NCBI GenBank assembly: GCA_009731375.1
Contig: BJOX01000130.1
Span: 317,114 to 381,113 of the forward strand
Length of the DNA: 64,000 nt
DNA from: Paulinella micropora
Taxonomy: Eukaryota > Cercozoa > Imbricatea > Euglyphida
Reading direction: 5' to 3'
Shown: positions 29,959 through 40,114 of the stretch, one piece after another
Layout: each line of letters begins with the position of its first letter
Numbering within the stretch: position 1 is the stretch's first letter
Program-made: the position numbers and the translations under genes
The notes under the pieces: model-generated
Told to the model about the DNA's origin: nothing
The model's input: the letters and a program-made list of their open reading frames with translations, nothing else
Databases searched by the model: none

Positions 29959-31209
29959 ATGAGCCACCAAAGAAACTTGATAGCACAAGACCCTGACGGA
30001 GATTTCATTAATGTCAAAGTCGGATATGACGGCAATGTTGAAACCAATAGTATGAAAACCGCTTTCGGCGAAGCATTGGTCGGTCAATTAACACCAGTAT
30101 TACAAGAGATTTTCCCATACACTATCAATACACGAATATGGACAACAGCTCAAACTGATGCTACCATTTCATTTAATGCGAATATGGCCGAACTTAAAAC
30201 AGATGTGAAGACGACCGCGAATGCTGTATTGACGAGTAAAAAAAGAATTAAATACAGAACTGGAATGGGAGTTCTAACACGATTTACTGCTTTATGGAAT
30301 ACTGATGAAACGAAAGACTACAATTCATATATTGGCATAGGTGAAAGTGATTTTACTAATGGCTTCTATTTTTACAAAATAAGAGCGACTGGTATGAATA
30401 TTGCCAGTGTTAAAGGTGGGGTGCCGACACTTATCGCACAGGCGAACTGGGATGACCCGTGTGATGGAACTAAAATTATGCCCGCCTTAGACTGGACCAA
30501 AGGGAATGTATTCCAGATTAAATTTCAATATCTTGGCTTTGGTGCTATAAGGTTCTACATAGAAAATCCATCAAGTGGAGAATTTCAGCTGGTTCATACA
30601 ATTAGGTATGCGAATGCGAATGTGGGTGTTAGTCTTTCAAATACAACCCTACCTTTTTCAGCTTGTATTAGAAATTATGGAACTGGTAATGCTAATCAAA
30701 CATTAAAAACAGCCAGTTGTAGTATGTTTATTGAGGGCACCAACACTATTAATTCAAGTATATCAAACGAAGCGGAAGGTAGTGAGCCAGCGAGCACCAC
30801 TGAAAGTCCAATTATTAGCATAAAAAATAAAACAACTTTTAATGCTGTGACCAATTATTCAATTGTTTATCCATCTCTCGTGAGCATATCAAACGAAGAC
30901 AGCAAAGTTAATATAGTGCGAATTGTGAAAACGACTGGAACACTTACGGCGGAGAACTTCGCTGATATTGACACAAAAACTTCAATGGTATCAAAGGGCA
31001 CCGCTGCGACTGCCGTTGGTGGTGCTACTATATCGGATGTCATTCTAAAACTGTATGTTAATGCTACTTCAAGCCAGCTTATAGACCTGCGAACTTACGA
31101 CATTCAACTATCACCTGGTGAAAATCTAACATTTTTACAAAAGTCTGTATCTACTGTTAATAATGGAGGAAATGTGAGTGTTATCGTTAATTTCTTAGAA
31201 GATCAATGA
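29959..31209 (+). CDS. capsid-block structural protein, conserved in both elements
   Basis: 416 residues, beginning MSHQRNLIAQDPDGDFINVK. Residues 90-230 hold a lectin-like beta region with RFTALWNTDE, GIGESDFTNGFYFYK, NVFQIKFQYLGFGAIRFYIE and FQLVHTIRYANANV. The C-terminal 120 residues form a second beta-rich domain ending VSVIVNFLEDQ. Position right after the capsid gene and conservation in element 2 suggest a virion protein, perhaps a capsid decoration or receptor-binding protein. No enzyme motif. The element 2 copy contains an internal inversion. Confidence 0.72.
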   Translation: MSHQRNLIAQDPDGDFINVKVGYDGNVETNSMKTAFGEALVGQLTPVLQEIFPYTINTRIWTTAQTDATISFNANMAELKTDVKTTANAVLTSKKRIKYRTGMGVLTRFTALWNTDETKDYNSYIGIGESDFTNGFYFYKIRATGMNIASVKGGVPTLIAQANWDDPCDGTKIMPALDWTKGNVFQIKFQYLGFGAIRFYIENPSSGEFQLVHTIRYANANVGVSLSNTTLPFSACIRNYGTGNANQTLKTASCSMFIEGTNTINSSISNEAEGSEPASTTESPIISIKNKTTFNAVTNYSIVYPSLVSISNEDSKVNIVRIVKTTGTLTAENFADIDTKTSMVSKGTAATAVGGATISDVILKLYVNATSSQLIDLRTYDIQLSPGENLTFLQKSVSTVNNGGNVSVIVNFLEDQ

Positions 31210-31220
31210 TGTGAATATAT

Positions 31221-31262
31221 AATTATTTTTGTAATAATTTTTTCTAATATAATAATATAGTA
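31221..31262 (+). promoter_or_regulatory. T-rich/AATATA upstream element
   Basis: AATAATTTTTTCTAATATAA then TAATATAGTA up to ATG 31263. It matches the pattern before the other late-block genes. Confidence 0.5.
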
Positions 31263-31901
31263 ATGTATCGTCGTAAGTTGTATTTTGTGGGTGGTAGGCG
31301 GTTTCTAACAAAAGCATCTATCAAATCCCACATAGGAAGAATAATAAGCAAATATAACGATGGTGAAGTTCTGAACCCAGAAGACGGCAATTTCGTGCGA
31401 GACATAATAACCCATCACCCTTGTCTAAAAAATGGCATCATTGATGTTGAAAGTAATTTGACCACGGGGAGAAAACACTTTCGTGTAGATGGTAAGCCGT
31501 TTTCGTGGAATTGCTGTGTTGACCTCATAGGCCTTAGCAAATTAAAAAAAATGGCGAGAGTGATAAAAGAAGCAAGCAGAAATACAATAAGACCGCAAAT
31601 ACAAGAATATCTTGACATCGTGGCTATTGATGTATTCGTTGAACCCCGATACATATGCGAAATAAGTGGCGATATATATGAGCGGGTTGATGTCCACGTA
31701 GACCACCACTTTGACATCATACAATGCAAAGACATCCTTCAACAATACCTTGAAGTAAATAGAGAATTAGAAGTTGAAGACGGTTTATTGAAAGAACCAC
31801 ATTTTACCAAATTTAGCGACTTCCACAAACAGAAAGCAATACTGCGAATAATAAAAAAAGAAATAAATATTAGAGGTAAAATGTATCTCATTCGTCAATG
31901 A
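31263..31901 (+). CDS. DUF3223/DCL-like protein with HNH-like C-terminus
   Basis: 212 residues. The N-terminal half resembles DUF3223 (the DCL family): LYFVGGRRFLTKASIKSHIG, HHPCLKNGIIDVESN, GRKHFRVDGKPFSWNCC. A QI-helix follows (RNTIRPQIQEYLD). The C-terminal region CEISGDIYERVDVHVDHHFD resembles a reduced HNH-type core with a conserved His pair, which would suggest a nuclease, but the usual second Cys pair is not evident. It ends 7 bp inside the overlapping opposite gene. Element 2 has a different gene in this slot. Confidence 0.6.
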   Translation: MYRRKLYFVGGRRFLTKASIKSHIGRIISKYNDGEVLNPEDGNFVRDIITHHPCLKNGIIDVESNLTTGRKHFRVDGKPFSWNCCVDLIGLSKLKKMARVIKEASRNTIRPQIQEYLDIVAIDVFVEPRYICEISGDIYERVDVHVDHHFDIIQCKDILQQYLEVNRELEVEDGLLKEPHFTKFSDFHKQKAILRIIKKEINIRGKMYLIRQ

Positions 31902-32170
31902 ATGTACTTTTTCAATTCGTCTTTATTTTGGACCCAAGGCTGACGAACTAATCATTCAATGTATGGCTTATCAATCTTTGCGATGTCTTCTATTTTTTTG
32001 CCCTTGTATTTCCCGAAGTGAAACAAGTTCGGTTGAGCATTTCTCATTTCTTCAATCGCTTTTATTTCGTCGTGGATTACCTTTTGGACATCTTCCAATG
32101 AGAAGGATTTTTTTTCGCCTTCAATGGAAAGTTTTTGGAACTTCTCGCACAGTCTAGTAAGGGCGGACAT
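31895..32170 (-). pseudogene. ExoX C-terminal-like small protein with a nonsense codon
   Basis: Starts MSALTRLCEKFQKLSIEGEK. A helix EDVQKVIHDEIKAIEEM is followed by a compact FHFGKYKGKKIEDIAKIDKP motif, like the small domain found at the C-terminus of ExoX-type exonucleases and in stand-alone viral proteins. A TGA at 31952-31954 replaces the Trp that element 2 keeps (YLEWVMKQPW). The frame then continues with LVRQPW to TGA 31895-31897. So the gene is whole apart from one TGG to TGA change. About 91 residues if read through. Confidence 0.65.
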
Positions 32171-32227
32171 AGTAGGGGGTATATAGTAGGAAGTATAAAA
32201 AAATAAAAAATTAAATAATATAGGAGG

Positions 32228-32917
32228 ATGAGCGAGTGGATAAAGTTCGTTAAGGCTTACTCTGCTAAGCATAACATAACCTATGGTGAAGCATTGAAAA
32301 AAGCTGGTAAAGAATACAGGAAACAGAAGGGAGGCAGTGCGGAGTTATCAGAGGATGTCTATTTGTCTTCGTCGGATAGAAAAGGTGCGGACGGATGGAA
32401 ACCAGTGGTTAGCAAAGAAAAATCAACGGTGTATGAAAAAGATGGTAAAGCTATTGTAGCATTTAGAGGATCAGTAGATAAGCGGGACCTGCTAACCGAT
32501 GTCGCATTAGTAAAGGGAGTATTGAAAAGAACTCCAAGATATTAAGAAGAGCAGAAGTTGGTTAATGAAGTCATAAAGAAATATGGTAAAGAAAATGTGG
32601 AGCTCACTGGGCATTCGTTAGGTGGCACGATAGCAAAAGACCTGAGCCGACAGACTGGGGTAAGGGCGACCACATACAATAAAGGCAGTAGCACGAAGGA
32701 CCTAATTGAAGGAGTGATTGACCGAGTGGCGGTGAGGGTAAATCCAAAAGGTAAAAGGGCAAAGACCGCGAAGCTAACGACAAACTACCGAACAGCATTT
32801 GACCCCGTATCGTTAATGGGTGCTACGGCTGTAAATACCAAGTTAGTCAAACCAAAAAAAGGAATTCATACGATAAGAAGCTTCAAGGGCAAAGGAGCCA
32901 AAAAAATTTATTTATGA
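32228..32917 (+). pseudogene. class-3 lipase with N-terminal viral module, one internal stop
   Basis: Residues 1-35 (MSEWIKFVKAYSAKHNITYG and KEYRKQKGG) form a small basic module that occurs at the start of many proteins of large DNA viruses and PLVs. The rest is an alpha/beta-hydrolase of the Lipase_3 type: IVAFRGSV strand, nucleophile elbow GHSLGG with Ser130, FDPVS for the Asp and IHTIRSF for the His. A TAA at 32543 interrupts the frame; the part after it (32558 onward) is in the same frame, so the defect is one nonsense codon. A virion lipase might help membrane entry or release. Convergent with the helicase gene. Confidence 0.78.
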
Positions 32918-32920
32918 CGT

Positions 32921-35880
32921 TCATAACTCGTTTGATAGTCCAATATCGTTCAAGCAGGTGGCACGACTTAAAGCGACATATAACAAATTCATTGACAGTA
33001 GGTCTAGATTTATCCACACTGGTGTTGTTCGGCCTTGTGAGCAGTGGATGGTAGATGAGAATGTCGGCTGGATGTCAGCATACGGTTTCTTGTCTGGTAT
33101 CGTTTTTTTTCTATCAAATTTCTGCTCAATATCGTCAATCGTAATGAATATATGTTCTTTGGTGTCCCTAGTAATAGTGTGAATATCACCGTTATGGACA
33201 ACCTTCGTATTACAACGAAACACAACCTGATGACCTGTTTTAAGTTGTTTATTTTGTAGCATTTTGTTATTGCTTTCATTAACATTGTTGTTAGAGTGGT
33301 GTAATATTAAAGGCGGGTTTTTGTCAGTCGGTTTAGGGTGTGGCTTAACTTGCTTATTGAGAGCATCTAATTCTTCAAGTGTTAGTATATCAGGTAGGCA
33401 GTCTTTTGCTTTATGTTGGCTAAGCTCATTACCGCCGACCTTGTAATAGTCTTCTACCTTATTTAAGATAGATTGTAGAACTAGGTCTTTGGCCTGTCTG
33501 TAATTTGTATCAAGATTTATTTTTGTAAATAGCTTGAAAGTTTTTGACTTGTGGAATGGTTCGGATGTTGGGTCTGGGCAAGGAAGCTGAGCTAAGTGGC
33601 CAAACAGAATAATAGATACACCGCCGAATGGTCTGTTGATTTTGGTGTATTTTCTGAGCATATGGTCCAGACTTTCTAAATTCTTGGATGTAAGCATAGA
33701 AACTTCATCAATGGTTATTCTGTGATTAATTGCTTCTTCGCCCACTGGTATCGGTAGCGGTAGTCTATGATATAGCATTGTTAGTATTTTTTGGAGTGTA
33801 TATTCAGAATTAATAACTTGGCGGGCATTGTGTGTCATAGCGGTTGATAAAGTCTTTTTGTCTTTGAAATGTGTGTTAGTGTATTTTGATGGCTGACCAG
33901 TTAGGTATTTTATCATTTCAGATTTACCCGTTCCAGCTTTGCCGTGAATAAGTAANNNNNNNNNNTGTATTTTGACGGCTGACCAGTTAGGTATTTAATC
34001 ATTTCAGATTTGCCCGTTCCAGCTTTGCCGTGAATGAGCAATAATTCTTGTTCGGGTAAAGGTTTATATTCGTCTTTGGTGCTATAATCTGGAAGCTCTG
34101 TATCCTCAAAGGCGGAGAACTCTGGATATTGTTTATGTGGTGTTTCTAAGAATTTTTGTAATGGTAGTATGTCTTTGAAACCGCTATGTCGCTGGTATGT
34201 TATCCGTGGTTCGCCATTTACGTAGGAAACGAAGCAAGTCATATTCAATTGCGGTGCGATGAACTCATCCTGTTCTTTAACCTCGGGACGAAATTCTTTT
34301 CCTGTTTTCATATATTCGCCTTCGTATGCGATACTGTCTGTATTAGAATATAGTATAGTCCGCCCAGTATTTACAAGCTTTAACATTTGGTTATGAAGAA
34401 CTATTTTTTGGTATGCTAGCACATAGCCAGTTAAATGAGACATTTGAAATATATTGTCTGTTTGGTTTGTGTCTTGATATGTGTAAATCATTCGCTCTGG
34501 TAGTAGGTCGTTGCCCATTTCGGCGTATTTGGTCTTGTCGTATTTAACTCGTTTCAGGAACAATAATCTATACCCTTTTTCTTTCATCATAAAATGTATT
34601 CGCTCGTTGTATGTTTTTGAAATAGTAGATACTTGCTGAGTTCGGTGTATGTTCTTGTTCAAAGAGCCTACCAGCAAGTTGGTTGCTTTGGCTAAGGTAT
34701 CGTGTTTAAAGCCAGGCTTATCAAAGTAGTAATCTTGTATATTTGTTATGTGTTCTGAGAAGGTTTTGAATGGGTTAAAGTGGTCGTCTGCTACATATAA
34801 TCTCTTAATAAATATCTTAACCCCTTGGTCAAACATATACAACAATGCGGGAATGGGTTGGCATTGGGTTCCTTTTGTGGTGTAGCCGTTAAAGAAGGTT
34901 GGGACGGTGAGGTGCTTTTGGTCGTAATCAAAAACCGCATAACCGTGTAGAGGTTTGACCTTGTTGTAGTAGTCCTGTGTCATATTTTGGTTTATATTAA
35001 TTATGTTGCGAGGAGCTGTTGGGTATTCATTGAAGTAAGAAGACATTTCACCCATATTACCTAACGAAGCATTTGTATAAGCTTTTACCATATCAATCTG
35101 ATGTATCATTTTGGGGCTTTTGGTGTGATGATTAAAGATATGATGAAACGGTATTTGACCAGATTTTATGTGTCGTAATATATTGGGTTCAGTAATTTGT
35201 GTATGGAACTTAGGTTTATGTTTTTCTATGAGACACTCTATAAATAACTGTTTGAAGTATGATGGCAATGACCAAGCGGGGGTATCCTTAGGAACGAATG
35301 ATGCGTGTTTGAAACGGTCTAAGCATTTATAGTTTAGTTTGTTTTCTTTATCTACTATTCCAATAATGTTTCCAGAATGGTCCATCATTGAATAACACTC
35401 CTTATGTTGTAGGTCAAGTTTAGTTTGTATATTGTTGAGTTCTTCCTGTGATATCCATTTGTTCTCGTATTGGTTCGTAGATAGTTTCACATTGCTGGCT
35501 TCGTGGTTAGTAGCATATTGAGGCCGTGGCTCTGGTATGTTTTCGTTAATATCGTATAATAGTTCAATTGACTTAATGTGTTGGATACAAATGTCTTTTT
35601 GTTTTCCTTGTATTAATGTGGCATGATAATCGCTGCATCTGATTATTATCTGTTTTGGGTATTGTTTGGTAGATGCTCGCCACAGTATATTCATACCATC
35701 AAATACATAAATCCTACATCGGATAAAGTCTTCCATTTCTGTTAGGTCCTTTTCTGTCGCATATTTGATATCCTTGAAGCGGTCTATTATCACACTGTCT
35801 CGTTTTCGTTTTCTATTGTTTGGGTTTGGAAAGTCTTTCATAATACATTCTAGCACACAGTTTATTTCACCCTGTGCCAT
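32921..35880 (-). CDS. PolB-type DNA polymerase fused to Pif1-like SF1 helicase, with an assembly join
   Basis: About 960 residues once the duplicated join is removed. The N-terminal 270 residues are of unknown fold. Family-B polymerase palm motifs follow: motif A HQIDMVKAYTNAS and motif C LYSNTDSIAYEG, with a KMSH-like region in between. From about residue 635 comes a superfamily 1 helicase: Walker A HGKAGTGKSEM, Walker B ITIDEVSMLTSK, then ILFGHLAQLPCP and the C-terminal HCSQGRTTPVW and YVALSRATCL motifs of Pif1/RecD-like enzymes. This would replicate the element and unwind DNA in one chain. A 10-N gap at 33956 is flanked by about 65-70 bp of near-identical sequence covering Walker A (see finding). 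Confidence 0.82.
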
Positions 35881-35910
35881 TGGTATGACAGCATTATTTA
35901 GCGGATTAAC

Positions 35911-36312
35911 TTAGTCAATTTTAATAACTTTAAGGTCTTTGTCTTCTCTTTGTTCGTAAAACCTTGCTTGCCGTTCTACAAAGTTTCTAACCGCATTGAT
36001 TGTTCGCTTCAATACATTAGCTTGGTATATTCCTCTAACTGGTCCGTGATATCCTTCATAATCCAGATGGACGAGATAGCTTGTATTTGGGTTTAGCTCT
36101 TGGAGGCGAGCTTCCCACCCCTGGGCATATTGTATAACGAGTGAATTATTTCTGCCGACTAGTTCGGGGTGGCCACCTGTTAATCTGTTTATAAGTCGCA
36201 GGGCGGTTGGAGTTGTAATGAGATACCATCTTCTTTTGCCTCTTTGTCTGATGTAGTCTCCTCGTTGCTCAATATTGTAGAGCGGAAATAGTTCTGGTTG
36301 GTATTGGTCCAT
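35911..36312 (-). CDS. hypothetical protein
   Basis: 133 residues, MDQYQPELFPLYNIEQRGDY start, basic, with GKRRWYLITTPTALRLINRL and HLDYEGYHGPVRGIYQ segments and a charged C-terminal helix. It lies 30 bp upstream of the polymerase-helicase on the same strand. No family recognised; an early or replication accessory role is suggested only by position. Confidence 0.65.
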   Translation of the reverse strand: MDQYQPELFPLYNIEQRGDYIRQRGKRRWYLITTPTALRLINRLTGGHPELVGRNNSLVIQYAQGWEARLQELNPNTSYLVHLDYEGYHGPVRGIYQANVLKRTINAVRNFVERQARFYEQREDKDLKVIKID

Positions 36313-36423
36313 TGTATATAGATAGGCAGGATAAATTTTTTGAAAAATAATTATTTAATGTTTTACATATATTATATGGATGTGTTTAGATGTAAAATGC
36401 TTACCAAAAAAAAATATTGTTGA

Positions 36424-36627
36424 TTAATCTGACTTAGTAAGTCGCTCTTCTAACTCCTGTATCTTCTTTTTGTATTCTTCTATATTTTGTTTGTATTGAA
36501 CTAACATCTTTGCTTTGGCTCGCCGTTCTTCGTTTAGGCGGTCTTTATTGCGGTAATAGTATGCGAGAGCTTTCTCATTATTCCTTTTTCTCCTTTCGTC
36601 TCCTTCATATATCTTTGGTCGTGGCAT
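36424..36627 (-). CDS. small bZIP-like basic coiled-coil protein
   Basis: 67 residues. A basic region (DERRKRNNEKALAYYYRNKD and RLNEERRAKAK) is followed by a short heptad segment (LVQYKQNIEEYKKKIQELEE). This organisation resembles a DNA-binding basic region joined to a zipper, as in small predicted regulators of algal DNA viruses. Possible regulator of early genes; not demonstrated. Confidence 0.6.
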   Translation of the reverse strand: MPRPKIYEGDERRKRNNEKALAYYYRNKDRLNEERRAKAKMLVQYKQNIEEYKKKIQELEERLTKSD

Positions 36628-36671
36628 CTTATATATATGTAATATTATTTTTTATAAATGTAAATAATTAT

Positions 36672-36995
36672 TTATAAATTAATATTGTAAATAGCCATTC
36701 TCATATTTAGTTGTTTTAATGCTTCACTACATATACACATTTTGATATTTTCTTTTCGTGTTCTTGCTTGTTTTTCTTCTAACTCTTTTTCTTTCTCCCT
36801 CCAAAAGTCATTCGCTTTTTTGTATCTATTTATCATTTCTTCCCTAGTGAAATGATTAACTGTCAAGTTGTCTGCTTTCGCTTCTGGAAAATGCTTGTTG
36901 TATTCTTCTTTCATTTCTTTATCAGCTTGTATAAATAAATCCATACTATTTTGGTTTTGTTTTCTTTGTCTGCTTCTGATTTTTTTGCTTGGCAT
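36672..36995 (-). CDS. small charged hypothetical protein
   Basis: 107 residues with an RNA/DNA-binding-like basic start (MPSKKIRSRQRKQNQNSMD) and a helical charged middle (DFWREKEKELEEKQARTRKE). It is the terminal gene before the right inverted repeat. Its upstream sequence TTTTATATATGTAATATTAT resembles that of the bZIP-like gene, suggesting shared expression. Confidence 0.55.
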   Translation of the reverse strand: MPSKKIRSRQRKQNQNSMDLFIQADKEMKEEYNKHFPEAKADNLTVNHFTREEMINRYKKANDFWREKEKELEEKQARTRKENIKMCICSEALKQLNMRMAIYNINL

Positions 36996-37065
36996 CTTTT
37001 ATATATGTAATATTATTTTTATAAATGTAAATAATTAATTTTTATTTCAGTATTTGTAAAAACGG

Positions 37066-37188
37066 GGGGATAATGTTGTTATCTCTTTATACGACAGACT
37101 TTGTAAAAAATGGCAAACGATAGGGAAATTCAAAATGGGAAGGGGGGGTGGGGCCATAGAAACACCCCCCCTTTCCTCCCCGTTTTTT
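37066..37188. repeat. right terminal inverted repeat (123 bp)
   Basis: Exact reverse complement of 15258-15380, including the pairing G/C tracts. Confidence 0.95.
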
Positions 37189-37195
37189 TAGAACT
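37189..37195. repeat. target-site duplication, right copy (TAGAACT)
   Basis: Same 7 bases as at 15251-15257, directly after the right inverted repeat. Confidence 0.85.
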
Positions 37196-37607
37196 GCAGA
37201 GAGCGTAGGTTACGGGATGGAGCCAGTGCTAGAGCAGTTGAGGTAATAAGGGCTGGAGGGGAGGGCTGTAGCCAGCTAAGTCCAGAGTCTTGTTGCTGTG
37301 TCGTTGTATCTTTTGTACTTGCTGTGCATGTCTATTTACACATATTTTTGAGGTGTTTTCACTTTCTCTTTCGTTTGTGTGTTTTCTGGGCTTTTGTGGA
37401 TGCTTATTGCCTTCAGGCCGACATGCTGGGAAACAAAAGCGGCCTTTGCGGGAGGTAGGTAATATATAATAATATAAATGTTATTCACATTTTATTCAGA
37501 AAAAACCAAAATATTTGTCAGACTAAGTTTTAAGTTTATTATTTGGGGCAATATTTAGAGCAATGCGGGCTCTTTGTTTTACTGTAGTCTGATAACATAC
37601 ACACACT
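37196..37607. other. host flank, nothing recognised
   Basis: Mixed host sequence resuming after the insertion. No supported gene or repeat. Confidence 0.4.
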
Positions 37608-37611
37608 CACA

Positions 37612-37690
<79 letters not shown>

Positions 37691-38083
37691 TCACACTACT
37701 ACTACTACTACTCTAACCCTTACTACTACTACTACTTCTTACTTCAACTACTACTTCAACTACTACTACAACTACTAATCTAACCCTTACTACTACTAAT
37801 ACTACTCAGTACTACTTCAACTACTTCAACTACTACTTCAACTACTACTACAACTACTACTCTATTCCCTACTACTACTACTACTTCAACTACTACTACA
37901 ACCACTACTCTAACACTTACTACTAATACTACTACCACTACTGCTACTACTACTTTTACAACTACTACTAATACTGCTAACCATTACCTCTAGTACTATC
38001 ACTACTACCACTACTACTAGTACTACTACTAGTACCACTACTACAACTACCACTACTACTACTACAACTACTACTCTCACCCT

Positions 38084-38133
<50 letters not shown>

Positions 38134-38193
38134 GTACTACTACTTTTACAACTACTACTACTACTGCTAACCATTACCTCTACAACTACTACA

Positions 38194-38284
<91 letters not shown>

Positions 38285-38437
38285 GCTAGTACTACTAGTA
38301 CAACAACTACTACTACAACTACTACTATTCTAACCCTTACTACTACTACGGAGTACTACTACTACTTCTATAACTACTACTAATGCTAACCATTACCTCT
38401 ACTACTACTACTACTACTACTACTACTAGTACTACAG
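37612..38437. repeat. CT, CA and ACT/ACA trinucleotide arrays
   Basis: (CT)n to about 37655, (CA)n to about 37690, then a long degenerate (ACT)n array with larger repeated blocks containing CTCTAACCCTTACTACTACT. Confidence 0.92.
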
Positions 38438-39404
38438 ACAGCGCGAGTCTGGTGCACGCGGCACAGAAAGCATCATGTGAGGCAGAAGTGTACTCCATGG
38501 TGCATGCGTATCACGTGCAGAATAAAATCATTAATTTTTTGTAGGGTATAGCCGACTGCAGGGTCGCGGACGCGATTGGGTCGTGCGGGTGGGGGCAGCA
38601 CCACATCCTATACATCTACAATCACTGCGCTCAGCCTGGACTTCGCCGATACTAATATCTTTTCCGTAGCAGGAAACTATGGTATTAATATGTGAACCTG
38701 CGCTGCGCGATTGTGAACTAGAAGGTGGACGCTGTGCTAATGGTGAACTAGAAGGTGGCGACATATGATATATAACATCACTAACATCAACACCAAGCCT
38801 ACCCGAGCGTGGGGAGCAGTTACTGAAAAACAACATACGAGTGCGGCACGTCGCTTCTGACTATTATTATCAATACTCAGTGACAGTTCACTCACTGAGA
38901 AATATTAATACTCCCGACAGCTGGAGGAGCATTCGTGTGCTGGCGACCACTATTACTTTAATTAATTATCAGTTTGTAGTAATCGTTACAGTTCAATATT
39001 ATTATTATTAGTTATTAATTCACTCATTTTTTCGTAATTGTTCTGATACTGCTGGAACCAACTTTAGAATTTTATTTTTTTTAAAATCAGTCACTACGTT
39101 TCGTGAAATCAATTTCTGTACGGTACATCTTTTTTACTTCGGTAGTTAACTTGCGGGAATTCTTCTCATTATTCTTAAATTCTTCATTCTGCTAACTCTA
39201 CGGCAGGTAAGAGGAGGACGCCCTGGTCGCCGGTACACGACCAGAAGCATTGCGAAGGCCATTTTCCATTGAGTCAGCCAAAAACAACTCAGTGCCTGAC
39301 ACTGTCTGCACCAAAAGAAAAGTTATTAATAATTATTAATATCGTAAGCAGCTTTGGACGCTATGAAGTTATTAATAACACATAAGTTCGGAGCTTCAGG
39401 TAAC
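38438..39404. other. host sequence, no gene recognised
   Basis: An open frame at 38531-38836 on the minus strand lacks domains and splice support. The rest is AT-rich with short ATTAT runs. Confidence 0.35.
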
Positions 39405-39655
39405 ACCACTAGTAATGTTGATATTGAGGGAAAAAATAATAAGTTTTCAGTTTGTGTCAGATTTTCATTTTCATTTTTGTGACAAATTAAAATTTTCCAA
39501 TTTAATTGCAACATTTTCCAAAAATTTACGATATTTTGCGGACGAGTATAGCAGTTAATTTGAAAAATTCAAATTTTCAACCAAAATCAAAATTCCAACC
39601 AAAACCGAAAAATATTCCCCCCTCCCACCCTCTTGAATGTCGCCAGCATTACTTA
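39405..39655. repeat. diverged copy of the 13806-14083 MITE-like element
   Basis: Shares the interior order with copy 1: GTGTCAGATTTTCAT, then ACGATATTTTGCGGACGA, then CAAATTTTCAACCAAAATC and CCAACCAAAACCGAAAA, ending CTTGAATGTC. The ends are degraded (AGTAATGTTGATATTGA against CCAGCATTACT). Confidence 0.7.
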
Positions 39656-39704
39656 TGCTATCATGGAAACTTAATATCTAAGTGCATGGCATGGGCGTTC
39701 CCCA

Positions 39705-39800
39705 ATTGGTAACTGCCCATTACCAATTTGGTAACTGCGCGTTGCAAATTGGTAACTGCGCGTTGCAAATTGGTAACTGCGCGTTGCAAATTGCCAATTT
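39705..39800. repeat. minisatellite, about 24-bp unit
   Basis: Three to four copies of TTGGTAACTGCGCGTTGCAA, the first with variant CCCATTACC. Confidence 0.85.
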
Positions 39801-39952
39801 TGGCACGCAAACACGGAAATATTGTGCACAAGGAAAAAAATAAATAAATAGATAAACAAAACACGTCAACTGGCAACAAAATAAAAAATACACTTACATA
39901 TGAATGTTTAATCGGTGCGGGAGTCTCACCGGCGAAGCTCTCGACTCCATTT

Positions 39953-40114
39953 TTATCGTTTGATGTGGCTGACAAACTTGAGTGTGAGAAAGATGAGAAT
40001 TCGGGTCAGGACCGCAACACCAAACAGGATCCCGATGTACCAGCCAATATCGTCAGCGCTGAACCCGTACCTTATCGTGTTGTACTGCTCCAGCGTTACG
40101 ACACGACCGTCGAG
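39953..40114 (-). CDS. ABC transporter last exon
   Basis: Encodes [20 protein letters not shown] then [19 protein letters not shown] and TAA. The YGF start and final membrane helix are the expected C-terminus of PDR proteins. Confidence 0.82.
   Translation of the reverse strand, partial: LDGRVVTLEQYNTIRYGFSADDIGWYIGILFGVAVLTRILIFLTLKFVSHIKR

Larger units (their letters stand above)
15258..37188. mobile_element. element 1: integrated Polinton-like virus, full length, 21,931 bp
   Basis: Perfect 123-bp terminal inverted repeats and a target duplication delimit the element. The content is the hallmark set of Polintons and Polinton-like viruses: rve integrase, PolB-type polymerase, packaging ATPase, adenain-like protease, and capsid and penton candidates. 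A fibre, lipase, DUF3223-like protein and small basic proteins complete it. Its AT-rich, intronless, tightly packed genes contrast with the intron-rich host. Some genes carry single lesions (lipase stop, capsid frameshift), so this copy may be inactive or contain assembly errors; three internal gaps are nominal 10-N joins. Confidence 0.95.

Noticed and set aside
31952-31954. TGA (or TAA) as a sense codon in the viral elements
   Set aside because: In-frame TGA appears at Trp, Gly and other positions, and several intact genes end in TGA or TAA at conserved places (23262, 31209, 31901), so these are nonsense mutations rather than a variant code.
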